A stretch of DNA of 64,000 nt from Nonomuraea helvata (GCF_039535785.1 NZ_BAAAXV010000001.1:434001-498000), one strand, 5' to 3'. Positions 1 to 8,235 are shown, counted from the stretch's first letter. Numbers and translations: made by a program. Notes: generated by a model not told the origin, from the letters alone.

Positions 1-412
1 CGGGGAAGCTCGCGCCGACGTCCCCGACGACGCATCCCCAGGGGACCAGCTCGTCGAAGGAGAACGTCCTGGGGCCCGCGGGGCGGACGAACCACTGGTT
101 CCACACCTCGCCGCCGGGACCGGTCAGGACCTCGAACTCCAGCCCCGGCCATGAGGGCAGGGCCCAGCGGGTCACGTCGCAGGTCAGGCTCCCCATGGAG
201 GTCGTGCCGGCGTACGAGGGAGGGCCGAGCAGCCTGCGCGGCCCTTTCGGGGGCCGCGGCGAGTGGAGCATCCTGGTCCACCGGGCGTGGGCGGCACGCA
301 GCTCGGCCCTGGACGCGCCCATGTCGCCCAGCGCCTCCTCCACCCTCTCGGGGTTGAGGTCGCGCATCCGGTGCATCAAGGACAGCTCGAACTCCCGCAC
401 GCCGAATCCCAC
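1..412 (-). CDS. hypothetical protein, N-terminal part (runs off left edge)
   Basis: An open frame of 137 codons runs off the left edge. The GTG at 410-412 is the likely start because an in-frame TAG lies only four codons upstream (422-424). The readable protein begins VGFGVREFELSLMHRM and contains a helical, charged N-terminus followed by a Trp-rich stretch (LPSWPGLEFEV, WNQWFVRPAGP). I do not recognise the family. It lies 37 nt downstream of the truncated GH36 gene on the same strand and is probably co-transcribed with it. The codon pattern is typical GC-rich coding sequence, so the gene is probably real, but the ORF is incomplete and function is unknown. Confidence 0.6.
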   Translation of the reverse strand, partial: MGFGVREFELSLMHRMRDLNPERVEEALGDMGASRAELRAAHARWTRMLHSPRPPKGPRRLLGPPSYAGTTSMGSLTCDVTRWALPSWPGLEFEVLTGPGGEVWNQWFVRPAGPRTFSFDELVPWGCVVGDVGASFP

Positions 413-449
413 CCACCTGTTCTACCTGCTCCCCGGAGCGGGCGGGGGC

Positions 450-1136
450 TCAGCAGGCGCGCAGGCGGACCAGGGCGCTGGCGTAGTCGCCGCGCAGGTC
501 GAGCGGCAGGCCGCGCGACATGAGCCAGGGGTTCACGTGGTGGCTGCTCACCCCGCGCCTGCTGGTGAGCGTCGCCTCCCCCACCACCAGTTCGGTACGG
601 CTCAGCGCGTGCTCCGAGCTCCAGCCGCCCGTGACGTGGCTGAGCCGGTAGCCGTCCAGCATCGGAACGCTCCAGGCCGCCGAGTCGCACCGCAGCACGG
701 TCACCGGCACCTGCGGGCGCAGCACCGTCCAGCGCTTGATCACGTCGCTGTCCTCGTACACCCGGTAGTGCAGCTCCACCAGGAACGGGTGGCGGCGGTC
801 AGAGAAGCGCAGCGTGAGGTGGCCGCCGTCGATGTCGTGACCCTCGTGGCGCCACTCGATCCCGCGGTCACCACCGGAGAAGACGACCTGCAGCGACGGC
901 GTCTCGAACCGCGCGCCGGCCTCGGTGACCAGCTCCTCCTCCCCCGCCGTGCTGTCGAAGCTGCTGGCCCCGAACGCGGCGGGCGCGGGCAGGCCGGCGG
1001 CCTGCTCGGCGGTCAGCACCGGCCCCCAGTGCAGGCAGCGCGGGGCGTCGTCGTCCGCCAGGGCGACGACGTAGCTCGTGGCCGGGGTACGCAGCAACCA
1101 CCTGCGGCCGGAGGCGTCGAAGGTCACTGATCGCAT
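450..1136 (-). CDS. truncated GH36 alpha-galactosidase, N-terminal domain only
   Basis: The 228-residue product matches the N-terminal beta-sandwich of GH36 alpha-galactosidases: an opening that reads as a sugar-hydrolase cap, FRYE-type strands such as LVELHYRVYEDSDVIKRW, and the GWSSEHALSR and SSHHVNPWLM segments that normally precede the catalytic barrel. A full GH36 enzyme is about 700 residues with the nucleophile in a later KxD motif; here the frame stops just after the SSHHVNP motif, so the whole TIM barrel is missing. The sequence beyond the stop encodes an unrelated protein, so this looks like a 3' deletion rather than a simple frameshift. The product should be catalytically inactive. 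The ATG at 1136 lies 6 nt after a likely -10 box, implying a leaderless mRNA. Confidence 0.75.
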   Translation of the reverse strand: MRSVTFDASGRRWLLRTPATSYVVALADDDAPRCLHWGPVLTAEQAAGLPAPAAFGASSFDSTAGEEELVTEAGARFETPSLQVVFSGGDRGIEWRHEGHDIDGGHLTLRFSDRRHPFLVELHYRVYEDSDVIKRWTVLRPQVPVTVLRCDSAAWSVPMLDGYRLSHVTGGWSSEHALSRTELVVGEATLTSRRGVSSHHVNPWLMSRGLPLDLRGDYASALVRLRAC

Positions 1137-1142
1137 GCCGCG

Positions 1143-1171
1143 AGCCTAAGCACGCCCCTGCCCGAATTCAA
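1143..1171 (-). promoter_or_regulatory. promoter of the truncated GH36 gene
   Basis: On the minus strand TTGAAT (1166-1171) is followed after exactly 17 nt by TAGGCT (1143-1148). The start codon follows six nt later, so the transcript is probably leaderless. The -35 box overlaps the 27-bp box that also holds the promoter of the divergent ROK gene. The same layout (TTGAAT-N17-TAGTCT) occurs in front of the GH97 gene. Confidence 0.55.
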
Positions 1172-1203
1172 TTCTTGACGAAGTTAATTACTGCTACTAT
1201 TGC
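1165..1203 (+). promoter_or_regulatory. ROK gene promoter with shared 27-bp box
   Basis: TTGACG (1175-1180) is spaced 17 nt from TATTGC (1198-1203), and the ATG at 1208 follows four nt later, again a leaderless arrangement. Positions 1165-1191 are identical, base for base, to 10111-10137 in front of the GH29/ABC operon. The AT-rich box (core TTGACGAAGTTAATTAC) stands out in GC-rich DNA and contains an imperfect TTC/GAA dyad. It is the best candidate for the operator of the adjacent ROK regulator. Confidence 0.6.
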
Positions 1204-1207
1204 CCTC

Positions 1208-2368
1208 ATGCACCCTCGGCTCACCACGACCCCGGCGGCGGCCACCGTGTTCACCATGGTGCTGACGCAGGGGCCGGTCTCCCGGGTGGAGATCGCCAGG
1301 CGGAGCGGGCTGTCGTCCGCCGCCGTCACCAAGGCCGCCCGACCGTTCATCGAGGCCGGCTACCTGGAGGAGCTGGAGGCCACCGAGCGTACGGCACCGG
1401 GGGCGGGCCGACCGGCCAGTCCGCTGTCCATCCGGCCGGACCGGGAGTTCTTCTGCGGCGTGAAGATCACCCATGAGGAGCTCATCGGCGTGGTCACCGA
1501 CCTGCGCGCCCAGCCGCTCTTCTCGGCGCACCGCCCGCTGGACACCACCTCGGCCGAGGGCGTGGTGGCGGCGCTGGCCGGGCTGGTGTCCGAGCTGCTG
1601 GCCGCCGACCCCGCGTACGGCGAGCGCTGCCACGCGCTGGGCCTGGCGGTGTCGGGCGACGTCGACAAGGCCCACGGGGTGGTGCGTTACTCGCCTTTCC
1701 TGCACTGGCGTCAGGTGCCGCTGGCGCGGCTGGCCGCCGAGGCGACGGGCCTGGCCGTCACGATCGAGAACGACGTCAAGTCGCTCACCGTGGCCGAGCA
1801 GTGGTTCGGCGACGGGGTGGGCGCGGCGTCGTTCGCGCTGGTCACCGTGGGGGTGGGGATCGGCTGCGGGCTGATGGTGAACGACCGGGTGGTGGCCGGC
1901 TCGCACGGCGTGGCCGGGGAGATCGGCCACATTCCCGTCGGGGGTGACAAGCCCGAATGCCACTGCGGCGGGCGCGGCTGCGTCGAGGCCATCGCCGGGA
2001 CCGCGCCCCTGCTGGCGGCCGCCCGCGCGGCGTCCGGCGACGGGTCGCTGACCGTCGAGGCCGCCATCGGCGCGGCTCACGCGGGGGACGCGGCGGTGCG
2101 GGAGGTGTTCGCCCGCGCGGGGCACGCGATCGGGCTGGCCATGGCGGCGATGGCGAACCTGTTCGGGCCCGAGCGGATCGTCGTGACCGGGGACGTGCCG
2201 GGGCTGCTGTCGTACGAGCTGTTCGAGGAGCAGCTCAACCGGTCGTTCACGGCCCAGGCGTTCGGCGCGGCGGCCGGCTGCCGCCTGCTGCTGCGCCCGA
2301 GGTCGTTCGAGCAGTGGGCCCGCGGCGCCGCCGCGGTAGCGATCCAGCAGCATTTCACCCTCGAGTGA
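1208..2368 (+). CDS. ROK-family transcriptional regulator
   Basis: The 386-residue protein has an N-terminal winged helix (VEIARRSGLSSAAVTKAARP) and a C-terminal ROK sugar-kinase fold. The ROK zinc motif is visible as CHCGGRGCVEA, preceded by the glycine-rich GVGIGCGLM loop and by HGVAGEIGHI. Such proteins repress or activate sugar-uptake and glycosidase genes according to bound sugar. I prefer the ATG at 1208 over the upstream in-frame start at 1175, because 1175 would lie inside the -35 box. It is divergent from the truncated GH36 gene and next to a complete GH36 gene, and the operator-like 27-bp box recurs at the GH97/GH29 promoter. It therefore probably controls both clusters. Confidence 0.85.
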   Translation: MHPRLTTTPAAATVFTMVLTQGPVSRVEIARRSGLSSAAVTKAARPFIEAGYLEELEATERTAPGAGRPASPLSIRPDREFFCGVKITHEELIGVVTDLRAQPLFSAHRPLDTTSAEGVVAALAGLVSELLAADPAYGERCHALGLAVSGDVDKAHGVVRYSPFLHWRQVPLARLAAEATGLAVTIENDVKSLTVAEQWFGDGVGAASFALVTVGVGIGCGLMVNDRVVAGSHGVAGEIGHIPVGGDKPECHCGGRGCVEAIAGTAPLLAAARAASGDGSLTVEAAIGAAHAGDAAVREVFARAGHAIGLAMAAMANLFGPERIVVTGDVPGLLSYELFEEQLNRSFTAQAFGAAAGCRLLLRPRSFEQWARGAAAVAIQQHFTLE

Positions 2369-2704
2369 GCGCCGCTGCCTGGACTGAGGAGCGCAGGGAG
2401 CGAAGCGACCGGAGCGACGAGGGAAGGCAGCGGATCCCAGCGAACGAGACGCCTCACGAAGTGAGGCCATGAACACGAGTGAGCGCCGCTGCCTGGACTG
2501 AGGAGCGCAGGGAGCGAAGCGACCGGAGCGACGAGGGAAGGCAGCGGATCCCAGCGAACGAGACGCCTCACGAAGTGAGGCCATGAACACGAGTGAGCGC
2601 CGCTGCCTGGACTGAGGAGCGCAGGGAGCGAAGCGACCGGAGCGACGAGGGAAGGCAGCGGATCCCAGCGAACGAGACGCCTCACGAAGTGAGGCCATGA
2701 ACAC
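2363..2704 (+). repeat. three tandem 114-bp repeats
   Basis: Three head-to-tail copies of a 114-bp unit start at 2363, 2477 and 2591, apparently identical; a fourth begins at 2705 but diverges after a few bases at the next gene start. The first copy begins on the last codons of the ROK gene. Each unit folds into a long stem (CCGCTGCCT pairing with AGGCAGCGG) enclosing GAGCGAAGCGA-rich sequence, then a second hairpin GCCTCAC-GAA-GTGAGGC. Each unit ends with an ATG AAC ACG AGT start-like sequence that opens a 10-codon reading frame. The copies fill the space between the ROK gene and the GH36 gene. Confidence 0.95.
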
Positions 2705-2716
2705 GAGGGAGCTTGA

Positions 2717-4465
2717 GTGACCGCGGCACCTGGCATCTGGCAGCCTCACGATCGAACGTTCGAGCAGCCGGAGGAGGTGCGGGTCGAGGCGGCCGGGCTG
2801 GAGTTCGCGTGCACGGCGGCGGCCGCGCTCACCTGGACCGCCACCGAGCCGTCCCCCGGCGTTCTCGAGCTCCGCGTCACCCCTGACAGGACGGCCGACG
2901 TACGCGTCGCCTGGCAGGTGCCGTGCGTGGACGCGACCGCGTTCTGGGCCGCCGACGGCGGCGAGCACCGGGGGCTGCCGCCGTTCTGGCGCCGTCCCCG
3001 TACGGCGGCGCTGGAGAAGAACGCGCCCGTCGGCTGCCTGGTGGGAGCCGGTGACGTGGCCATCTGCACATTCGCCGCGGGCGAGGTCGTGAGGCCCGTG
3101 CGGACGCGCACCGGCGTGGTGGAGGAGACCGGCGAGTTCGGGTTCTGGGTGGAGCATGAGGCCACCCCGGACGCGGGGCTGCTGCTGCGCCTCGACCTCA
3201 CCCGGCGGCACTTCGCGGCCACGCTGTCCGGCGTGGCGGACTGGTGGCGCGCGCTGCACGGCCCCGTCGCCGACGTGCCGGATGTGGCTCGGATGCCCGC
3301 CTACTCGACCTGGTACGCCATGCAGCAGCACGTCAGCGCCGAGAGCGTGGAGCGGCAGGCGGGACCGGCGGCCGAGCTGGGCTGCGAGGCGATCATCGTG
3401 GACGACGGCTGGCACAGCGACGACCGGGGCCGCGGCTACGGCTACGTCGGCGAGTGGGAGCCGTCCCCCACCTCTTTTCCCGATATTTCGGGACACGTGG
3501 CCAAGGTCCGGGGTGACGGGCTGGCCTACCTGCTCTGGTACGCCCTGCCGTTCGTGGGCCGCCACACGGCGCTCTGGGACCGCGTGGAGCCGTACACGCT
3601 GGCCTACAAGGACCACATGAACGCGGCCATCGTCGACCCCCGCTACCCGTACGTCCGCGACCTCGTCGCGGGCCACCTCACCCGCGCGGTCACGGAGTGG
3701 GGCATGGACGGGCTCAAGATCGACTTCATCGACCAGTTCGCCGTGGAGAACCCGCCGCCGCCCGGTCCCGAGGCGGACTGCGAGACGGTGAACGAGGGCG
3801 TGCGCAGACTCCTGGCCCAGCTTCCCCGCGACTGCCTGGTCGAGCTGCGCCAGCCGTACGTGAGCCCCGGCCTGTGGCCGTTCGCCACGATGGTCCGGGC
3901 CTCGGACTGCCCGCTCAGCCCGGCGCACAACCGGCAGCGCACGGTGGACCTGCGGCTGATCGCGGGACCGCTGGCCGTGCACGCGGACATGCTGATGTGG
4001 CATCCCGGCGAGCGGCCCGCGCGCGTGGCCACCCAGCTCATCAGCGTCCTCTTCGCGGTGCCGCAGATCTCGGTGGACCTGACCTCTCAGACGCCCGAGC
4101 AGGCCGAGGTGCTCCGGTTCTGGCTGGGGTTCTTCCGCGAGCACGCGGAGGTGCTGCAGCGCGGCTCCTTCCGGCCGGCCCGGCCCGACCTGGGCTACCC
4201 GCAGGTGACGGCCCGCTCGGAGGACACCGTCGTCACCGCCCGCTACGCGCCGGTGCCCGTGGCGGTCCCGGCCACCGGCACGCTGTGGCTGGCCAACGGC
4301 GACGCCTCCTCCGACGTGCTCCTGGAGGTCTCGGGGTCGGGTACGGCCCGCGCCACCATCCATGACTGCCAGGGCCGGATCGTCAGCGAGAACACCTTCG
4401 CCCTGCGCCCCGGCATCGCCCAGGTCACCGTGCCGGAGGGCGGCCTGCTGCGCCTGGAGCGCTGA
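2717..4465 (+). CDS. GH36-type alpha-galactosidase (clan GH-D)
   Basis: The 582-residue protein has a beta-sandwich N-terminus (about 1-190), a TIM barrel (about 195-480) and a C-terminal beta domain. Barrel motifs include YSTWYAMQQHVS, EAIIVDDGWH, the nucleophile motif MDGLKIDFID and a possible acid/base Asp in VRASDCPLSP. These are the layout and motifs of GH36 enzymes, which release terminal alpha-galactose. It lacks a signal peptide, so it acts in the cytoplasm on imported oligosaccharides. The GTG at 2717 is chosen because the repeat array ends just upstream and GAGGGAG precedes it. It lies downstream of the ROK gene across the 114-bp repeats and is convergent with the beta-helix gene. 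GH31 or GH27 are less likely. Confidence 0.8.
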   Translation: MTAAPGIWQPHDRTFEQPEEVRVEAAGLEFACTAAAALTWTATEPSPGVLELRVTPDRTADVRVAWQVPCVDATAFWAADGGEHRGLPPFWRRPRTAALEKNAPVGCLVGAGDVAICTFAAGEVVRPVRTRTGVVEETGEFGFWVEHEATPDAGLLLRLDLTRRHFAATLSGVADWWRALHGPVADVPDVARMPAYSTWYAMQQHVSAESVERQAGPAAELGCEAIIVDDGWHSDDRGRGYGYVGEWEPSPTSFPDISGHVAKVRGDGLAYLLWYALPFVGRHTALWDRVEPYTLAYKDHMNAAIVDPRYPYVRDLVAGHLTRAVTEWGMDGLKIDFIDQFAVENPPPPGPEADCETVNEGVRRLLAQLPRDCLVELRQPYVSPGLWPFATMVRASDCPLSPAHNRQRTVDLRLIAGPLAVHADMLMWHPGERPARVATQLISVLFAVPQISVDLTSQTPEQAEVLRFWLGFFREHAEVLQRGSFRPARPDLGYPQVTARSEDTVVTARYAPVPVAVPATGTLWLANGDASSDVLLEVSGSGTARATIHDCQGRIVSENTFALRPGIAQVTVPEGGLLRLER

Positions 4466-4569
4466 CACCGCCGGATCGACGCCGAACCCACGGCCGCTGT
4501 GCACGGGACCGCGCCGCAGACGCGCCAGGGCCATGGGGCGCACAAAAGCCGGGCCCACGGGGTGGCAGA

Positions 4570-4609
4570 GGCGCAGCCGCTCCAGCGCCCGTGAGTCAGC
4601 GGCTGCGCC
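4570..4609. terminator. bidirectional hairpin between convergent genes
   Basis: A perfect 12-bp inverted repeat, GGCGCAGCCGCT (4570-4581) and AGCGGCTGCGCC (4598-4609), has a 16-nt loop. It sits between the convergent GH36 and beta-helix genes and lacks a long U-tract on either side, which is common for actinobacterial terminators. Confidence 0.6.
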
Positions 4610-4619
4610 CCGGTCCTCC

Positions 4620-6083
4620 TCAGGGGCGGAGGCGATCCAGGAACTGGGCCTGGTAGAGCGAGGGCGGGACGAGCCCGGGCTGGTTCGCGCCCTCGATGTA
4701 CCCGGCCGGCTGCTGGAACGGCCCGTCGCCCGTGATCGTGCCGCGGCAGCCGATCGCGTAGTTCTGGGCGGTCGGCGGCTTCTGCACGATCAGCCTGCTG
4801 GTCGACACGTCGCAGTTCCAGGCCACCGAGTGGGCCGCCGACCACCCGTGCGAGGTGCCGTAGCGGCCCCGGTTGTAGAGGCCGAGCGTGTAGTCGTAGT
4901 GCGGGTCGATGTCCTTGTGGCCGTCGAACAGCAGGCCCTGCGACCAGCGCCGGTGGCCCTCGCTGGAGTTGAGCGCGTACTCCGACGTGCCCCGCAGGAA
5001 GACGACTCCGGAGACCGTGCTGTGGCCGTTGGAGACGAACGCGTGCCGGGCCTTGTACGCGTAGCAGTCGCGGAAGAGAACCTGCTGGGAGTAGACGTAG
5101 GCGTTGAAGTTGTAACGCCTGCCGCCGGTGACGATGCTGACCGGATCGACGGCCCGGCAGTTCTCGACCGTGGCGCGGGTGGTCTCCTGGGTGGCGACCC
5201 CGGCCTGGGTGAAGTGGAGCATGGTGCAGTCCCGCACCCAGGAGTCCTCGGTGCGCAGCAGGACGATCGCGTTGTAGGCGTGGTCCTCGTCCTGCTCGGG
5301 GTCTCCGTGATACTCGACGTCCACGCGCAGCCGCTCCACCCCCACCTGGGTGACGAGCCCGGCCCTGTCCCACTTGTAGAGGAAGGACGGGGACAAGGCG
5401 CGGTTGAGGTGGTTGAAGACCGGTACGTCGATCTTCACGATGTTTCCGGAGACTTCGCGAACGTACCGGTTGTAGATGATGGGGTGCTCCCCGACCTGCC
5501 AGGCGGGCCCGACGTCGTGGCCGCCGTAGTCGATGGCCTTCAGCCACTCCTCGGTGCAGGGATGGGTGATCACGATGTTGTCGCCGGGCCGCAGCGAGCC
5601 GGGGCTCGCCACCTCGAACTCCCGCGATCCCACCTGCACGAGGTCGGTGGTGATCTCGGTGCGGGTGCCGGGGACCTCGCCGGTCCAGCCGCCGCCCGCG
5701 CTTCCGCCGGCCACGATCACGTCGCGGTCCTTGGGCGTGTTGCCGGTGGCCTTGATGATCGTGTTGCTCGCCGGGTCCTCGCCGTCGCCCGTGCCGCGCA
5801 GCACCGTGCCGCCGGCCCGTACGTACAGGGTGCCCGCCACCGGGTAGACGCCGGGCAGCAGGAGCAGGGCGCCGCGCCGCTCGCGGGGCAGCGCGGCCAC
5901 CTCGTCCAGGGCCGCCTGGATGTGGGCCGTGTTGTCGCCCTCCACCGGGCGGATCGTCTTGACGACCGGCACGTGGGGGATCGGGCGCTCGCCGTTGCGG
6001 TAGCCGGCGTGGCTGAAGTCCGGGATGCGGTTGCCCTCCGCGTCCTGCTCGTACGCGAGCCGTCCCCACCGGTCGTAGCGCAC
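4620..6083 (-). CDS. secreted right-handed beta-helix protein, pectate-lyase-like
   Basis: The intact frame encodes 487 residues starting at GTG 6083. It has a Pectate_lyase_3-type opening (HIQAALDEVAAL, GALLLLPGVYPVAGTLYVRAGGTVLRG) followed by repeated short strands with Asn/Ser ladders (ENCRAVDPVS, FRDCYAYKAR), typical of parallel beta-helix polysaccharide lyases and GH28-like enzymes. The real gene probably started at ATG 6178. Upstream of 6083 the same frame reads GGALALSATGALPASASA, an excellent signal-peptide core, but an apparent one-base loss near 6150 puts the M-A-H-D-L-S-R-R start in another frame. As it stands the protein may not be exported. It ends the GH97-lyase-lyase operon. 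Exact substrate is not clear from sequence. Confidence 0.75.
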   Translation of the reverse strand: MRYDRWGRLAYEQDAEGNRIPDFSHAGYRNGERPIPHVPVVKTIRPVEGDNTAHIQAALDEVAALPRERRGALLLLPGVYPVAGTLYVRAGGTVLRGTGDGEDPASNTIIKATGNTPKDRDVIVAGGSAGGGWTGEVPGTRTEITTDLVQVGSREFEVASPGSLRPGDNIVITHPCTEEWLKAIDYGGHDVGPAWQVGEHPIIYNRYVREVSGNIVKIDVPVFNHLNRALSPSFLYKWDRAGLVTQVGVERLRVDVEYHGDPEQDEDHAYNAIVLLRTEDSWVRDCTMLHFTQAGVATQETTRATVENCRAVDPVSIVTGGRRYNFNAYVYSQQVLFRDCYAYKARHAFVSNGHSTVSGVVFLRGTSEYALNSSEGHRRWSQGLLFDGHKDIDPHYDYTLGLYNRGRYGTSHGWSAAHSVAWNCDVSTSRLIVQKPPTAQNYAIGCRGTITGDGPFQQPAGYIEGANQPGLVPPSLYQAQFLDRLRP

Positions 6084-6178
6084 CAGGCGGGACTGCCAGA
6101 GCGCCGAGGCACTCGCCGGTAGCGCGCCCGTTGCGGACAGCGCGAGCGCACCGCCCGCCTGCTGAGGTCATGTGCCAT
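6084..6178 (-). other. out-of-frame Tat-like signal peptide of the beta-helix gene
   Basis: From ATG 6178 the frame reads MAHDLSRR, a twin-arginine start with AGGTGG just before it. The hydrophobic core GGALALSATGALPAS continues only in the frame of the 6083 gene, where a TGA (about 6170) blocks upstream starts. A single missing base in the GC run near 6150 explains both halves. A sequencing error is possible. Confidence 0.6.
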
Positions 6179-6184
6179 GTCCAC

Positions 6185-7429
6185 CTACCTGATGACGATC
6201 TTGTCGAGTTCGGGCCCGCGCGCCGTGAAACCGAAGAACCGGATCGTGTTGACCCCGGCCACCAGGTCCACCGGCACCGTCGCGGTCGTCACCGTGTCCT
6301 TGGTCCCGGTCATCGGCACCCGGATCGCGTCGCCGCCGTTGACGCTGACCGAGAACGACTGCGAGCCGTCCACCAGCGCGTGCACGGTCATCTGCCTGGT
6401 CCCGGTGGTCTCCGACAGCACGCCCCTGACGACGGCGTAGTCGTAGACGTTGCCGCCGATGAGGATCACCTTGCGCCCGCCGGAGCAGACGGCGCAGTAC
6501 GCGGGCTCGGCCGCGCCCTCGAAGACGTTCCCGGCCCGCTCGGCCTCGTACGTCCCCGGGCTCCGGTCCGGCGGCGGCAGCTGCACCGGCGGCGTCGCGG
6601 GCCCGAGCTGCTCCGCCTTCAGATCCTTGACCAGCAGGTACGTCTCCTGCAGCCCGGCGCTCTTGATGCTGCGGTAGATGCCCCACTTGGGCCGGTTGTG
6701 CTGCTCCTGCGTCCACCACAGGTCGATGTTCTCGGCCTTCTGGTCCGCGATCGTCCGACGGCCGTCCCGCAGCACCCACCGCAGGTAGCCGGCGTCGCCG
6801 GACTTGAACTCGATGGTGGTCGTGACCCACTTGTTCTGGATCGGCTCGAGGTCGGCCGTCGCGAAGTCGTGCGACTTGTTGTCCTCCAGCGTCCAGTAGC
6901 GGGCCGCGATCTTCTGCACGCCGTTCACCACCGGCAGTGAGATCTGCGCGATCGGGGTGCCGACGTCGGAGTTCTTCAGCTGCCAGATGTGGGTGAAGTT
7001 CGTGGTCGCGTCGAGCGTGTCCGGGATGTACATCTGGTACGTGATCCGCCAGGTCTCGTCCTTGCGGATCTCCAGCGGCGTGCCGTCGGCGGCGCGCATG
7101 CCGCGTACCTCGTTGCGCATGCGGTCGGAGCCGTCGCGGTCCTCCAGATGGGCGTCGAACCGCCAGTAGTTCTTCTCGGCGTGGACGTGCGGCAGCCCCT
7201 CCGGGTGCGAGCCGCGCCGGTCGTCCTCGAGCGCCTCGAACGCGTTGACGCCGTCGCGCCACGGTCTGGGACTCCACCGCGTCTCCCAGCGGCCGGCGGG
7301 AGACGCGGTGGGAGGCGCGGTGGGAGCGGTGGCCGCACCCGCCGTGCCCATCGGCTGCGCCGCGGACGCCGCCACCAGCGCGAGCGCCGACAGGACGCCC
7401 GCCCAGCGCAGGTTGTGCGTTCTCCTCAT
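6185..7429 (-). CDS. secreted polysaccharide lyase-like protein with C-terminal carbohydrate-binding domain
   Basis: The 414-residue product starts MRRTHNLRWAGVLSALALV, a signal peptide ending near PMGTAGAATA. Residues about 45-260 resemble the jelly-roll polysaccharide lyase family (heparin lyase I/PL20-like): RNEVRGM, ETWRITYQMYIPD, FTHIWQLK, PKWGIYRSI. A proline-rich linker leads to a second beta-sandwich (YEAERAGNVFEG to GPELDKIVIR), which looks like a CBM35/CBM6 module. It lies directly downstream of a shorter paralogue (about half the lyase residues conserved) and upstream of the beta-helix gene, whose start nearly abuts its stop. An alternative GTG start at 7441 overlaps the previous stop. 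The lyase fold is well supported; the polymer cut is unknown. Confidence 0.75.
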   Translation of the reverse strand: MRRTHNLRWAGVLSALALVAASAAQPMGTAGAATAPTAPPTASPAGRWETRWSPRPWRDGVNAFEALEDDRRGSHPEGLPHVHAEKNYWRFDAHLEDRDGSDRMRNEVRGMRAADGTPLEIRKDETWRITYQMYIPDTLDATTNFTHIWQLKNSDVGTPIAQISLPVVNGVQKIAARYWTLEDNKSHDFATADLEPIQNKWVTTTIEFKSGDAGYLRWVLRDGRRTIADQKAENIDLWWTQEQHNRPKWGIYRSIKSAGLQETYLLVKDLKAEQLGPATPPVQLPPPDRSPGTYEAERAGNVFEGAAEPAYCAVCSGGRKVILIGGNVYDYAVVRGVLSETTGTRQMTVHALVDGSQSFSVSVNGGDAIRVPMTGTKDTVTTATVPVDLVAGVNTIRFFGFTARGPELDKIVIR

Positions 7430-7437
7430 CCGGCCGC

Positions 7438-8235
7438 TCACTCGCTCGCGCCGGTGAGCTGGTAGGCCTTGAGGTTCCTGATCAACAGGTAGGTGTTCTG
7501 CAGGCCCGAGCTGTTGATGCTGCGGTAGATGCCCCATTTGGGCCGCAGGTACTCGTCGTCGCCGCGCCACAGGTCCGTGTTGTCCAATCGCTTGTCGACG
7601 AGCGTCGTCGAGCCGTCCTTGAGCGTCCAGCGCAGGTAGCCGCTGTCGGACGCCTTGAACTCGAACGTGGTGTCCACCCACTTGCCCTGGATCGGCTCCA
7701 GGTTCGTGCTGCCGACCTCGTGGGTCTGCTCGGACTCGTCCCAGTACCGTACGTTGATCTTCTGGGTGCCGCCGGAGACCGGCAGCGACATCGTGTAGAG
7801 GGGCGCGCCGGAGCCGGGCACCTTCATCTGCGCGATGTGCGAGAAGCCGCTGGTGGCGTCCAGCGAGGTCGGGATGTACAGCTGGTAGCTGATGCGCCAG
7901 GTCTCGTTCTCGAGGATCTTGAGGTACGAGCTGCCGCCGGTCCGCATGCCCTTGACCTCGTTGCGCTGGCGGTCGTCGCCGTCGCGGTCGCGGGTGTGCA
8001 TGTCGAAGCGGTACGCGTCGCCGGAGACGTAGATGTGCGTCACCCCGGGGTGGGAGTCGGAGCGGTCGTCCTCGATGCCCTCGAACGCCTCGGCGACCGT
8101 GTCGTTCGCGGGGTTCGGGCTCCAGCGCAGCGTCCACGCGGCCGCGGCGGCCGGGGTGGCGGGCAGGGTGGCGGCGGGCAGGGCGGCTGCGGTGAGCACC
8201 AGGGCGGCTAAGACGCCTGTGGTTCGCTTGGTCAT
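7438..8235 (-). CDS. secreted polysaccharide lyase-like protein, single domain
   Basis: The 265-residue product has a Sec signal peptide (MTKRTTGVLAALVLTAAALP, cleavage near AAAAA) and one jelly-roll lyase domain. Shared motifs with the downstream gene are RNEVKGM, ETWRISYQLYIP, FSHIAQMKVPGSG and PKWGIYRSINSS. It has no carbohydrate-binding domain. The ATG at 8235 overlaps the GH97 stop (TGATG) and is preceded by GAGGAG, indicating translational coupling. Being a tandem duplicate, the two lyases probably act on the same extracellular acidic polysaccharide, with the longer one anchored to substrate through its binding module. Confidence 0.75.
   Translation of the reverse strand: MTKRTTGVLAALVLTAAALPAATLPATPAAAAAWTLRWSPNPANDTVAEAFEGIEDDRSDSHPGVTHIYVSGDAYRFDMHTRDRDGDDRQRNEVKGMRTGGSSYLKILENETWRISYQLYIPTSLDATSGFSHIAQMKVPGSGAPLYTMSLPVSGGTQKINVRYWDESEQTHEVGSTNLEPIQGKWVDTTFEFKASDSGYLRWTLKDGSTTLVDKRLDNTDLWRGDDEYLRPKWGIYRSINSSGLQNTYLLIRNLKAYQLTGASE

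Noticed and set aside
2077..2736. Minus-strand frame with three perfect 38-residue repeats (SCSWPHFVRRLVRWDP...)
   Set aside because: The repetition only mirrors the 114-bp DNA repeats, whose length is a multiple of three. No SD and no family likeness.
1184..4558. Very long minus-strand open frame (over 1,100 codons)
   Set aside because: It overlaps the ROK and GH36 genes on the other strand and reads as His/Arg/Gly/Ala-rich low complexity. It is an antisense shadow of GC-rich codons.
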